Positions 1-7,217 of a DNA stretch of 30,679 bases are shown here, in pieces (within the stretch, counting starts at the first letter, position 1; each line of letters begins with the position of its first letter). Source of the DNA: a virus; IMG/VR virus record IMGVR_UViG_3300025896_000130, positions 1-30,679 of that record, one strand, 5' to 3'. The notes under the pieces were generated by a model that was given only the letters and a program-made list of their open reading frames with translations, was not told the origin of the DNA and searched no databases. The position numbers were made by a program, and so were the translations under genes.

Positions 1-2
1 AA

Positions 3-734
3 AATGAAGTTGACTCGTACCGCAACATGGTCAAGCAAAACGCTAAAGCCGGAGGCATCTTTGCCTGCGTCTCGGACAGCTATGACATTTACAAAGCCTG
101 CGAACTCTGGGGCACAGAGCTCAAGCAAGACGTCCTTGACAGTGGCGCAACTTTGGTCGTCCGCCCAGACTCGGGCAACCCATCAGACGTGGTTGTAAAG
201 TGTTTGTACATTCTTGAAAAGTACTTTGGCTCTACTACCAACGCAAAAGGCTTTCGTGTATTGAATCCAGCAGTACGCATTATCCAAGGTGATGGTATCA
301 ACCACGCCAGCATTCACAGCATCCTGTTCTGTATGGAACTTGCAGGCTTCAGTGCAGACAACGTGGCGTTTGGACAAGGTGGAGCATTGCTTCAAATCGT
401 CGACCGTGACACAATGCAATGGGCAATGAAGTGTTCAGCAATTGGCGTTCGTGTTGAAGATCGCAAAATGACCTCAGCAGGAGTAGTTGTTGTTGATGAA
501 CTTGAATGGCGTGATGTGTACAAAGACCCTATCACTGATAGCGGTAAGCGTAGCAAGCGTGGTCGTGTTACACTTTGGGAATCGGGTGGTGAATATCAGT
601 CATCAGTAACCCAGCCAATGGGATGGACTGACAAAGGCACTGGTTGGAATCATGTTCTGAAAGAAGTGTTCCGCGATGGTGAGTTGAAAAACGAAATCAC
701 CTTTGACGAAGTTCGAGCAAACGCTCGCAAGTAA
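3..734 (+). CDS. nadV: Nicotinamide phosphoribosyltransferase (NAMPT/NadV), C-terminal part
   Basis: The reading frame is open from base 3, so the gene begins before the window; 243 residues are visible. It matches the C-terminal half of NAMPT: the SDSYDIY segment, the phosphate/nicotinamide-site RPDSGNP, IQGDG, FGQGG(A)LLQ, the KDP...KRSKRGR loop and a terminal FDEVRANA segment. The enzyme makes nicotinamide mononucleotide from nicotinamide and PRPP, the first step of a short NAD salvage route found in several T4-like phages. It probably keeps NAD available during infection. It is followed by a clear intrinsic terminator, so it ends a transcription unit. The partner NMN adenylyltransferase is not in the window. 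Identification is strong; only the 5' end is missing. Confidence 0.93.
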   Translation, partial: NEVDSYRNMVKQNAKAGGIFACVSDSYDIYKACELWGTELKQDVLDSGATLVVRPDSGNPSDVVVKCLYILEKYFGSTTNAKGFRVLNPAVRIIQGDGINHASIHSILFCMELAGFSADNVAFGQGGALLQIVDRDTMQWAMKCSAIGVRVEDRKMTSAGVVVVDELEWRDVYKDPITDSGKRSKRGRVTLWESGGEYQSSVTQPMGWTDKGTGWNHVLKEVFRDGELKNEITFDEVRANARK

Positions 735-779
735 TAGGTTTACCGACTGCTGACTATTTGCGTGGATGGAAGTCGGTGG

Positions 780-809
780 AACAGACTCTTTGGAGTCTGT
801 TCTTTTTTC
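780..809 (+). terminator. Intrinsic terminator after nadV
   Basis: A 9-bp stem (aacagactc/gagtctgtt) with a TTTG loop is followed by TCTTTTTTC. It separates nadV from the uvsW promoters. Confidence 0.9.
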
Positions 810-851
810 TGTGTTATGGCAAAATTGCCCTTTTAAAATCATGGTTTTTAC

Positions 852-859
852 TATAAGTA
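852..859 (+). promoter_or_regulatory. Possible late promoter upstream of uvsW (TATAAGTA)
   Basis: TATAAGTA differs from the T4 late consensus TATAAATA at one base, and the same variant recurs at 15784 exactly where a start is predicted. Here the predicted start (about 865) would leave a leader of about 40 nt. T4 uvsW is a late gene, so a late input is plausible. Confidence 0.45.
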
Positions 860-872
860 TCTTACAAATGAA

Positions 873-901
873 TAGACATACTCCTGCAAAAGTGTTATAC
901 T
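873..901 (+). promoter_or_regulatory. Sigma70 promoter of uvsW, leaderless
   Basis: TAGACA (873-878), 17-bp spacer and TATACT (896-901) with an extended TG. The predicted +1 is about 908, on the ATG at 907, and there is no Shine-Dalgarno sequence between. Confidence 0.75.
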
Positions 902-906
902 AGAAC

Positions 907-2364
907 ATGCCCGGAATAACTAGATTAGAAATTAAAGACGAAGTCAATATCAAGTTCCATGACCTTGATCCAAGCACTCGTCGCAAATGTGAAACCAAAT
1001 TAAAGTATATGCTACCGCATGCATATCACGTACCAGCTTTTCGATTAGGAAGATGGGACGGCAAGATTGGTTTCTTTACAACCGCAGGAGCCACTTATCT
1101 AAACTTGCTAGATAGAATACTACCCATCCTTGATGAGGAAGGTTGGCAAATTGAAATTGACGACAAACGACCTGTGCATAATATCAAGTTTACTGAAGTT
1201 ACCGAAGACACGTTCTCTCACATACTTTGGCCCAAGGGACACCCAGCTGAAGGTCAACCTATTAAGATTCGTGACTATCAAGTTGAGTGTATCAATCGTT
1301 ATCTTGCTAATCCACAAGGCGTGCAAGAGATTGCTACAGGCGCAGGCAAGACCTTGATGACAGCAGCCATGAGCCTGTGCTGTGAACCCTTTGGTCGCAC
1401 ACTGGTTATTGTGCCCAACAAAGATCTTGTGCGTCAAACGCATGCTGACTATGTTAACATGGGCTTGGATGTTGGTGTATACTTTGGTGATGAGAAAGAC
1501 CTTGGGCACACTCATACTATTGCAACGTGGCAAAGCATTAACAGTCTTATTAAAAAGAACAAAGAAGGCACAAGTGCAATTGGTATGGATGCCATTACAG
1601 ATGACTTGATTGCTGTAATCGTTGACGAAGTACACATGGCCAAAGCTGATGTGTTGCGTACAATGTTAACTGGTCCGTTTGCACATATTCCAATTCGTTG
1701 GGGATTGACTGGCACTATTCCCAAAGAAGAACATGAATACATTAGTCTTATTGCTAGCCTGGGAGAAGTAACTCACCGCCTCCAAGCAAGCGAATTACAA
1801 GACATGGGTGTGTTATCTAACTGTCACGTTAAAGTATTGCAGTTTGACGACAAAGTAGAATACAAAACATATCAAGAAGAATTGACGTATCTAACGTCAA
1901 ATGAAAAGCGATTAGATCATCTTGCAAGCACAATCAGCGCCATTGGGTTAGCTGGGAATACACTTGTACTGGTTGATCGTATTGCGACTGGCAAGATGCT
2001 GGTAGAACGATTGCCCGACAGTGTGTTTGTATCGGGCGCAATGAAATCAAAGGACCGAAAAGATGAGTATGATGAAATTACCACAAGCGATAACAAAATT
2101 ATCGTTGCAACATATGGTGTGGCGTCTGTCGGTATTAATATTCCTCGGATCTTTAACCTGGTACTTGTGGAGCCTGGCAAATCGTTTGTCAGAGTTATTC
2201 AAAGTATTGGCCGCGGCATAAGAAAAGCACAAGACAAAGACTTTGTACAAATCTGGGACATTACCAGTACAGCAAAGTTTGCCAAACGACACTTAACCAA
2301 GCGTAAACAATTTTACACTGATGCCAATTACCCATACCAAACAGAAAAGGTCACTTACAAATGA
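907..2364 (+). CDS. uvsW: UvsW-like superfamily 2 DNA/RNA helicase
   Basis: The protein has 485 residues, close to T4 UvsW (about 500). An N-terminal substrate-recognition region (about 1-110, with FRLGRWDGKIGFF) is followed by a two-lobed SF2 motor: motif I ATGAGKT near residue 144, the DEVH box in VIVDEVHMAK, motif III-like GLTGT, and motif VI QSIGRGIRK. In T4, UvsW unwinds R-loops and branched DNA and shifts origin-dependent replication to recombination-dependent replication. The start fits a sigma70 promoter that places +1 at the ATG. The stop overlaps the next gene (ATGA), implying coupled translation. Confidence 0.93.
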   Translation: MPGITRLEIKDEVNIKFHDLDPSTRRKCETKLKYMLPHAYHVPAFRLGRWDGKIGFFTTAGATYLNLLDRILPILDEEGWQIEIDDKRPVHNIKFTEVTEDTFSHILWPKGHPAEGQPIKIRDYQVECINRYLANPQGVQEIATGAGKTLMTAAMSLCCEPFGRTLVIVPNKDLVRQTHADYVNMGLDVGVYFGDEKDLGHTHTIATWQSINSLIKKNKEGTSAIGMDAITDDLIAVIVDEVHMAKADVLRTMLTGPFAHIPIRWGLTGTIPKEEHEYISLIASLGEVTHRLQASELQDMGVLSNCHVKVLQFDDKVEYKTYQEELTYLTSNEKRLDHLASTISAIGLAGNTLVLVDRIATGKMLVERLPDSVFVSGAMKSKDRKDEYDEITTSDNKIIVATYGVASVGINIPRIFNLVLVEPGKSFVRVIQSIGRGIRKAQDKDFVQIWDITSTAKFAKRHLTKRKQFYTDANYPYQTEKVTYK

Positions 2365-2867
2365 ATATATTAACAGTTGATAACGAGTCGTACGACTTGG
2401 ATAGGCTACCCGAAGAGATTGACGAAGACCTCCGTTACGGTGTGTTAGATTACAGCAACCCAGCCGAAGTTGATTATATCTTTGTACCCTTGGTATTCTT
2501 AGAAAGTTTTAGTTGCCCGGCAGCAGTGCTACGCATTGGTAAAACAGAAGTCAAAGTTCCACTAGATTGGTCCCTGATCATTGGTGAAGCTGATCACGGT
2601 GAACCTGAAGTCATTAATGTAATGAGCATCAATGATCGCGGCTTTAGTGCGTATGTGTTTAATCCCATCAACGGATACAAACCAGAGTGGCAGCGTGTGG
2701 AAGTAATCAATATCTATCAAGAAGTAAAATGGTATGTACCAAAGCTAAAGTTTGGACACTTGCTGGCAGTACCATTGGCCAAAGGCAACGAGCCAATGTG
2801 TGCGTTCTTTGTCAAAGAAACAAATAAAATCCCGGAAGTGCTTGACTTAAACAAGATTTGGTTTTAA
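2361..2867 (+). CDS. Conserved phage protein of unknown function
   Basis: The 168-residue protein starts inside the uvsW stop codon (ATGA). It is acidic, with beta-rich segments such as KVPLDWSLIIGEADHGEPEVINVMS and a C-terminal WYVPKLKFGHLLAVPL stretch. I see no enzymatic motif, signal peptide or membrane helix. Its last 30 bases contain the promoter of the following gene. Being sandwiched between UvsW and a clamp-loader-like gene suggests a role in replication or late transcription, but that rests on position only. Confidence 0.8.
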   Translation: MNILTVDNESYDLDRLPEEIDEDLRYGVLDYSNPAEVDYIFVPLVFLESFSCPAAVLRIGKTEVKVPLDWSLIIGEADHGEPEVINVMSINDRGFSAYVFNPINGYKPEWQRVEVINIYQEVKWYVPKLKFGHLLAVPLAKGNEPMCAFFVKETNKIPEVLDLNKIWF

Positions 2868-2870
2868 AAT
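2842..2870 (+). promoter_or_regulatory. Sigma70 promoter inside the preceding gene, leaderless
   Basis: TTGACT (2842-2847), 17 bp and TAAAAT (2865-2870). The predicted +1 is 2877, exactly the A of the next ATG. Confidence 0.7.
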
Positions 2871-2876
2871 ATACAT

Positions 2877-3368
2877 ATGGCCACTAAAAAGAAAGCACCA
2901 ACAACTGCCAAGTATCAACTACCAATTGATCAAGTTATGTCAGCAGTGGATCTACGCCGGGGCGATTATTATAGTAAGCTAGGAACAGACGAGTTAAAGT
3001 CATTAAGCACATACATGGCGCAACGCTGGGCCAGCCAGGTACAAGGTACACAGGATCTACAAGAGTATTATTTGACCACAGTCAATGACTTATCTAATTT
3101 GGATTACATTGCAGTAGGTAGTACACATGATGAAATGCGGTGGCGCACCCTGGCCTTGTGTGGAATTGGTCATAATATGCGGCACGAGTTTATCCCACCC
3201 AAGGGTGCCAAGAAAGACAAGTTAACTGCTTGGTTGATTGAGCAGTTTCCAAGTCTCGGTGATGATGAAATTGAACTGTTCCGTGCGCTAAATGGTGATG
3301 ATGTACTAGAAGATATTGCTGTTTCACTAAACATGGGTAATAAAGATCTTAAGGATTTGTTTAAATAA
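2877..3368 (+). CDS. Probable sliding-clamp-loader small subunit (gp62-like)
   Basis: The protein has 163 residues. A basic N-terminus precedes a helical region (YMAQRWASQV...LQEYYLTTVNDLSN) and a C-terminal segment LIEQFPSLGDDEIELFRALNG. Helix order and this C-terminal pattern recall T4 gp62 (NTNDAINYKSIL...G), the small subunit that joins gp44 to load the clamp gp45. Similarity is only at pattern level, so the assignment is tentative. Placement after uvsW and near primase and helicase fits. It probably has its own leaderless promoter. The stop overlaps the next start (TAATG). Confidence 0.5.
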   Translation: MATKKKAPTTAKYQLPIDQVMSAVDLRRGDYYSKLGTDELKSLSTYMAQRWASQVQGTQDLQEYYLTTVNDLSNLDYIAVGSTHDEMRWRTLALCGIGHNMRHEFIPPKGAKKDKLTAWLIEQFPSLGDDEIELFRALNGDDVLEDIAVSLNMGNKDLKDLFK

Positions 3369-4060
3369 TGATACAAGATTACCAATGTCGCTTTTGCGGA
3401 AAAGCATTTACACGTGAGCGTACTTTAAGTAGCCACATGTGTGAACGTAAACGTAGATGGATGAACAAGGATGAATCTGCAAGTCGTATTGCTTTTAGCG
3501 TATGGTTAGACTTTATGAAATATGTAAGTCCTAATACAAAAAAAGAAAAGACAATCGACGATTTTATAAGGAGCACAGATTATATTGGCTTTGTAAAATT
3601 TGCTAACTACTTAATAGAACTACGACCATTGGAAAGTGAAAAGTTTTCAAATTGGCTTTTCAAAATGGGGGTTCGATTAAGTGATTGGACAAAGCCAGGA
3701 ACTTATCAGTTATATGTGCAAGAAGCGGCTAAAAAGGAAACTCCGGAACGTGCATTGGAGAGAACTATTTTAGCCATGGTTGATTGGGGTACTAACACCA
3801 ACAACAACTGGCAAGATTTTTTTAATAAAGTTGCGCCAGCTACAGCAATGAATATGATTAACATGGGCCGTATCAGCCCTTGGATAATTTATTCTGCTGG
3901 AGTAGCTCAGCAATTATTAGATAGAATGGAACCTGGCCAAATTGATGCAATTACTAAACATGTGGATACAAAATGGTGGATAAGCAAAATAAAACAAAAC
4001 GAAACGCAGGCGTTGTGGATACACACAACGATGTCGCAGGCACTCGATATGCCCTGTTAG
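3368..4060 (+). CDS. Zinc-finger protein of unknown function
   Basis: The 230-residue protein opens with a C2H2-type finger: C8 and C11 in YQCRFCGKAF, then H23 and C25 in LSSHMCERKR, followed by a basic patch. The rest is helical, rich in W and F, without recognised catalytic motifs. The finger suggests nucleic-acid or protein binding. Its 3' end overlaps the next gene by about 88 nt in another frame. A TAAATA just before the ATG would put transcription start inside the gene, so it is probably not its promoter. Confidence 0.75.
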   Translation: MIQDYQCRFCGKAFTRERTLSSHMCERKRRWMNKDESASRIAFSVWLDFMKYVSPNTKKEKTIDDFIRSTDYIGFVKFANYLIELRPLESEKFSNWLFKMGVRLSDWTKPGTYQLYVQEAAKKETPERALERTILAMVDWGTNTNNNWQDFFNKVAPATAMNMINMGRISPWIIYSAGVAQQLLDRMEPGQIDAITKHVDTKWWISKIKQNETQALWIHTTMSQALDMPC

Positions 4061-4185
4061 AAGCACGACTAGCAGTAGTGCTTGATCAATTGGCCATAAT
4101 GACACAGGAAGTCCTGGCTATCAAACAACAGCAAGCAGATATATTACAAATTGTAAAAGATAAATTTGACAAGAAAGCAAAATGA
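3973..4185 (+). CDS. Small coiled-coil protein overlapping its neighbours
   Basis: Up to 70 residues. The second half (LEARLAVVLDQLAIMTQEVLAIKQQQADILQIVKDKF) has heptad-spaced hydrophobics and looks like a coiled coil. The chosen ATG lies 88 nt inside the preceding gene; a start nearer 4015 (GTG) or an internal ATG is possible. The stop overlaps the next ATG (ATGA), typical of coupled genes in this phage, which supports translation. Function unknown. Confidence 0.6.
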   Translation: MVDKQNKTKRNAGVVDTHNDVAGTRYALLEARLAVVLDQLAIMTQEVLAIKQQQADILQIVKDKFDKKAK

Positions 4186-4769
4186 ACTTACCAGACGTAG
4201 ACATTGACTTTGCTGATAGGGAGCAGGTGTTAAAATTATTAGCGCATGTTCCGGCCATGCAGATTATGCCCAACGGTAATAGGCAAAAGCACAAAACCGG
4301 AGTGTACTTCCATCCAGTACCTGCTAACCCATTCACTGGATGGTGTGACATTGATTATCAACAAGCAGAGCAACTTGGATTCTTCAAAGTAGACTTGCTG
4401 AATGTGGGTCTATACCAAGGCGTAAAAAGCAAAGAGCATTTGGATCAACTAGCCAATCAGGAGCCATTATGGGATCTATTACAAGACAACGACTTTGTAA
4501 ATCTGTTATTTCATTTGAACGGGCATGGGGATATTCTGAAGAAGACTTGTCCCACTTCCGTGGAACAATTAGCTGCCGTCCTGGCAATGATACGCCCTGC
4601 GAAACGTCATCTGATTGGGAAGTCATGGACGATGATAATGAAGGAAGTTTGGATCAAACCTGACAACGGTGAGTACTACTTTAAGAAAGCTCACGCTGTA
4701 GCGTATGCAGTCGCTATTGTTGCGCAGATTAATTTAATTTGTGAAAGTATCAGCTACGGATACAATTAA
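4182..4769 (+). CDS. Miniature protein resembling the palm/fingers of DNA polymerase III alpha
   Basis: 195 residues. Segments align in order with bacterial DnaE (C-family) palm and fingers: PDVDIDF (residues 4-10) with the two catalytic aspartates of PDFDVDF; FFKVDLL (68-73) with the third catalytic aspartate of KFDFLG; PTSVEQLAAVLAMIRPA (124-140) with the NVEELAAVVALYRPG-type segment; and FKKAHAVAYAV (167-177) with FNKSHSAAYAL. PHP, thumb, clamp-binding and OB domains are absent, and the protein is about one sixth of DnaE size. It lies among T4-type replication genes and its start overlaps the preceding gene. Whether it polymerises DNA or is a degenerate binding remnant is unknown. Confidence 0.7.
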   Translation: MNLPDVDIDFADREQVLKLLAHVPAMQIMPNGNRQKHKTGVYFHPVPANPFTGWCDIDYQQAEQLGFFKVDLLNVGLYQGVKSKEHLDQLANQEPLWDLLQDNDFVNLLFHLNGHGDILKKTCPTSVEQLAAVLAMIRPAKRHLIGKSWTMIMKEVWIKPDNGEYYFKKAHAVAYAVAIVAQINLICESISYGYN

Positions 4770-4790
4770 TTGTACTTGTTAAAAGTACAA
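4770..4790 (+). terminator. Hairpin between convergent genes
   Basis: An 8-bp inverted repeat TTGTACTT/AAGTACAA with a GTTAA loop lies between two converging stop codons. There is no strong T tract on either side, so it is a weak or bidirectional terminator candidate. Confidence 0.45.
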
Positions 4791-4797
4791 ATCTATG

Positions 4798-5172
4798 TCA
4801 ATGCATCTTTCTTACAAGGCTAATTTGACGTCTTTTTGTACGTTTAGTAATGACATTGGTCAAGCTGGTTTGATGACCATATAGTACTTCAAAGTCCTTG
4901 GTGCTATAAGTTCTTAATGCATACGTAAATCTACGCATCTGCTCTTTAAGCACAATGTTGATTGGGATTAAACGATTGCTACCCCACCACCATTCGTCAC
5001 CTTGCTCGATTAGGGCCAGTTTGTCTTCATCAGATTTCAGCAAGTTATAGACGTACATGGTAACAACTACGTTGTCACTGTTTTGAATGATACCTACTAA
5101 CTCTTGATCACCGTAACGAGCCAAGCTCATAAACGGGAAGCGTTCTAGGAATTCTTTAACTTTATTATCCAT
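4798..5172 (-). CDS. Conserved phage protein of unknown function
   Basis: The 124-residue protein is on the reverse strand and convergent with the polymerase-like gene. It begins VKEFLERFPFMSLARYGDQELVGIIQNSD, with a central EWWWGSNRLIPINI motif that looks family-specific, and ends in a basic tail (KRTKRRQISLVRK). No catalytic motif is evident. Upstream lies a TAAGTA late-promoter variant with predicted +1 next to the ATG and no Shine-Dalgarno sequence. Confidence 0.8.
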   Translation of the reverse strand: MDNKVKEFLERFPFMSLARYGDQELVGIIQNSDNVVVTMYVYNLLKSDEDKLALIEQGDEWWWGSNRLIPINIVLKEQMRRFTYALRTYSTKDFEVLYGHQTSLTNVITKRTKRRQISLVRKMH

Positions 5173-5178
5173 CAGCTT

Positions 5179-5184
5179 TACTTA
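5179..5184 (-). promoter_or_regulatory. Variant late promoter, reverse strand (TAAGTA)
   Basis: Read on the minus strand, TAAGTA sits 7-12 bases before the ATG at 5172. By T4 late-promoter spacing, transcription would start within one base of the start codon. Confidence 0.4.
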
Positions 5185-5211
5185 GCTTCGTAAAATCATT
5201 GGGCTATTCGC

Positions 5212-5217
5212 TAAATA
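5212..5217 (+). promoter_or_regulatory. Late promoter, leaderless (CTAAATA)
   Basis: TAAATA matches the core of the T4 late -10 TATAAATA (-13 to -6). The predicted +1 is 5223, exactly the A of the ATG. Confidence 0.75.
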
Positions 5218-5222
5218 AGAGC

Positions 5223-6020
5223 ATGGCCACATTAAACTCAAGTATTCCAACTGCATCACTAAATTATTCCGGCGCAGGTACAGGACCAAGCGCAACACGA
5301 CACGTACCTGGTTACACTGACCAACGTATTGTTTGGTTTAAGGGCGTGGATAATATCTTAGATCTTAATATCACCGGCACAGATCGCCGCCCGGTTAGCT
5401 TACTGCGTCGTGAGTTAACGGTAACAATGTGGGATAGAGAAACAGGTACCACAATCTTTCGACGCCGCGCAATTGCCACAGTAGAAGAAAATGGACAAAC
5501 TCGTTTAACTGTTTTTGCTCGTGATTTAATGACGCTACCAGTTGGCATTTATTCTCTTGGTGCAACCTTTATTGACAGCAACGGGCTGGAAACTGCATTG
5601 ACTTGGAATCGTGCCCAACAAGGCGCATTTGATGTAGAAGTAAAAGATGCAGTAGTTCCAACTAGTCGTGTAACGCAAGAAGTTACCACTTGGACTGATA
5701 CCAACGGCCTGTTAGTATCAAGTGCATTCAACGGCCCACAATTTTATAGAAAAGATACTAGCCTGTTTACAGTAGCATTGTACGGCAGTAACTGGACTGG
5801 TAAAGTAATAGTCCAAGGCACATTGGACGAAGCTGTAACTGGAGCCACATTGTGGGGTAACCTAAAACCACAGGACTACGAAACCCATAATATGGAATTA
5901 AATGGCTACACTGGCATTGACCCATACAACTTTTATGCTGGCGTTCGTTGGCTCCGTGTCTTAAAGCAAGCCAGCCTGTCAAACTCTGGCACACTTGATA
6001 AAGTGCTAATACGGGTTTAA
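5223..6020 (+). CDS. Probable virion structural protein
   Basis: 265 residues counted from the ATG at 5223; an upstream in-frame ATG at 5199 would precede the late promoter, so it is rejected. The sequence is rich in S, T, G and V with many beta-strand stretches (LRRELTVTMWDRETGTTIF, LPVGIYSLGATF, LFTVALYGSNWTGKVIVQG), like tail or baseplate beta-domain proteins. There is no signal peptide. It is a single late-promoter gene between replication genes. Exact virion role is unknown. Confidence 0.7.
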   Translation: MATLNSSIPTASLNYSGAGTGPSATRHVPGYTDQRIVWFKGVDNILDLNITGTDRRPVSLLRRELTVTMWDRETGTTIFRRRAIATVEENGQTRLTVFARDLMTLPVGIYSLGATFIDSNGLETALTWNRAQQGAFDVEVKDAVVPTSRVTQEVTTWTDTNGLLVSSAFNGPQFYRKDTSLFTVALYGSNWTGKVIVQGTLDEAVTGATLWGNLKPQDYETHNMELNGYTGIDPYNFYAGVRWLRVLKQASLSNSGTLDKVLIRV

Positions 6021-6025
6021 TCAAT

Positions 6026-6054
6026 TTGACTTTGCTTGTTGAGTAGTGTATAAT
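6026..6054 (+). promoter_or_regulatory. Sigma70 promoter of the primase gene, leaderless
   Basis: TTGACT (6026-6031), 17 bp and TATAAT (6049-6054). Predicted +1 is 6061-6062; the ATG is at 6062. Confidence 0.85.
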
Positions 6055-6061
6055 ACATTAC

Positions 6062-7027
6062 ATGAGCATAGTTGAATCTACATTACAAGCACACCTACCT
6101 GCGTTAAAGCGCAACACAAATGGCTGGCTGACTATGAACTGCCCAGTCTGTACTCAAAATGGACAAGCACGTCCAGATACCAAACATCGAGGCGGCATCA
6201 AGTTTGAACAAGACCGTGTGGGGTATCATTGTTTCAACTGCGGATACACTACAGGTTGGAGGCCCGGCCAACGACTAGGCATCAAGCTGATCAAGTTCAT
6301 GCGAGCTATCGGAGTGGACGAAGGTGAGATTCAAAGACTTAAAATTCAACTTTGGGAACAAGTGGTCGAAGATGATGAGACCATTTACGAGCCGTTTAAA
6401 AAGCCTGATTGGCCAGAAATTGAGTTCCCGTGGGAAATACAAGAGCTTACATTAGAAGCAGCCGAGTACTTGGACAAACGCGGCATACTTGAGTTAACTG
6501 AATGGCTTGCTAGCCCTAGTAGCATACAAGGCATGAATAATCGTGCCATACTGCCATTCTTTGACGATGGTAAGTTAGTGGGATACAATGCACGTTGGAT
6601 AGGAGAAGTACCTAAAGGCGTTGCTAAAATTATTGCTAGCCGCCCCGCAAGTTTTGTGTTTAACTTGGATCGGCAAAGTCAAACAAGAAAATACACAGTG
6701 GTCACTGAGGGTGAATACGATGCATTAAGTTTAGATGGTGTTGCTATTATGACCAACAGCATCAGTCCTGAGCAAGCAAAAATTATTGAAGACATTGATA
6801 ATGAACCAGTGGTGCTACCAGATAGAGATAAGCCAGGCCTACAGTTGGCCTTGCAGGCAGCTGAACTTGGATGGAATGTCAGCTTTCCAGACTGGCCAGA
6901 GGGTATTAAAGATGCTAATGACGCAGTACAACATTTTGGTCGTGCTGCAACACTGCAAAGTGTGCTAGAAGCAATTGAGACTAGCCCGTTGAAGATTAAA
7001 CTAATGGCAAGGCGATGGTGTGTATAA
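6062..7027 (+). CDS. DNA primase (gp61-like)
   Basis: 321 residues. The N-terminal zinc ribbon has C27-P-V-C30 and C57-F-N-C60. A central region is followed by a TOPRIM fold: VVTEGEYDALSL (about 213-224) with the catalytic glutamate, and PDRDKPG (about 255-261) with the metal-binding aspartates. This is the architecture of T4 gp61, which makes RNA primers with the gp41 helicase; gp41 follows two genes later. The early-type sigma70 promoter gives a leaderless mRNA. The 3' end overlaps the next gene by 8 nt. Confidence 0.93.
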   Translation: MSIVESTLQAHLPALKRNTNGWLTMNCPVCTQNGQARPDTKHRGGIKFEQDRVGYHCFNCGYTTGWRPGQRLGIKLIKFMRAIGVDEGEIQRLKIQLWEQVVEDDETIYEPFKKPDWPEIEFPWEIQELTLEAAEYLDKRGILELTEWLASPSSIQGMNNRAILPFFDDGKLVGYNARWIGEVPKGVAKIIASRPASFVFNLDRQSQTRKYTVVTEGEYDALSLDGVAIMTNSISPEQAKIIEDIDNEPVVLPDRDKPGLQLALQAAELGWNVSFPDWPEGIKDANDAVQHFGRAATLQSVLEAIETSPLKIKLMARRWCV

Positions 7028-7217
7028 AGTAAAAATAGTTTGGAAGCTGGGACAGGATAATGAGGAATGGTGGAACGAATCTTGTATATGGGTGCTTGAA
7101 GAATACGGTCTTCCAGGAGACCGTTATACGACTACACTAACAGAAGACTACTTGATATATAACTTTACAAAACAAGAAGACGCTGCAATGGCAGCATTAC
7201 GTTGGGGAAACAATTAA
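7020..7217 (+). CDS. Small conserved protein between primase and helicase
   Basis: 65 residues from a GTG at 7020 that overlaps the primase stop. Contains WKLGQDNEEWWNESCIWVLEEYGLPG and a C-terminal YLIYNFTKQEDAAMAALRWG, suggesting a small alpha/beta fold. Small proteins of this type occur next to primase and helicase genes in T4-like aquatic phages as I recall them. No function is known. The stop overlaps the ATG of gp41 (TAATG). Confidence 0.75.
   Translation: MYKVKIVWKLGQDNEEWWNESCIWVLEEYGLPGDRYTTTLTEDYLIYNFTKQEDAAMAALRWGNN

Noticed and set aside
1120-1635. 171-codon reverse-strand ORF inside uvsW
   Set aside because: Antisense shadow of a strongly conserved helicase gene, with no promoter or start context.
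3362-3367. TAAATA before the ATG at 3368 as a late promoter
   Set aside because: Predicted +1 is about 3373, inside the gene, so it cannot supply that start codon.
5199-5222. Upstream ATG extension of the structural gene at 5223
   Set aside because: The late promoter lies between the two ATGs and predicts transcription start at 5223.
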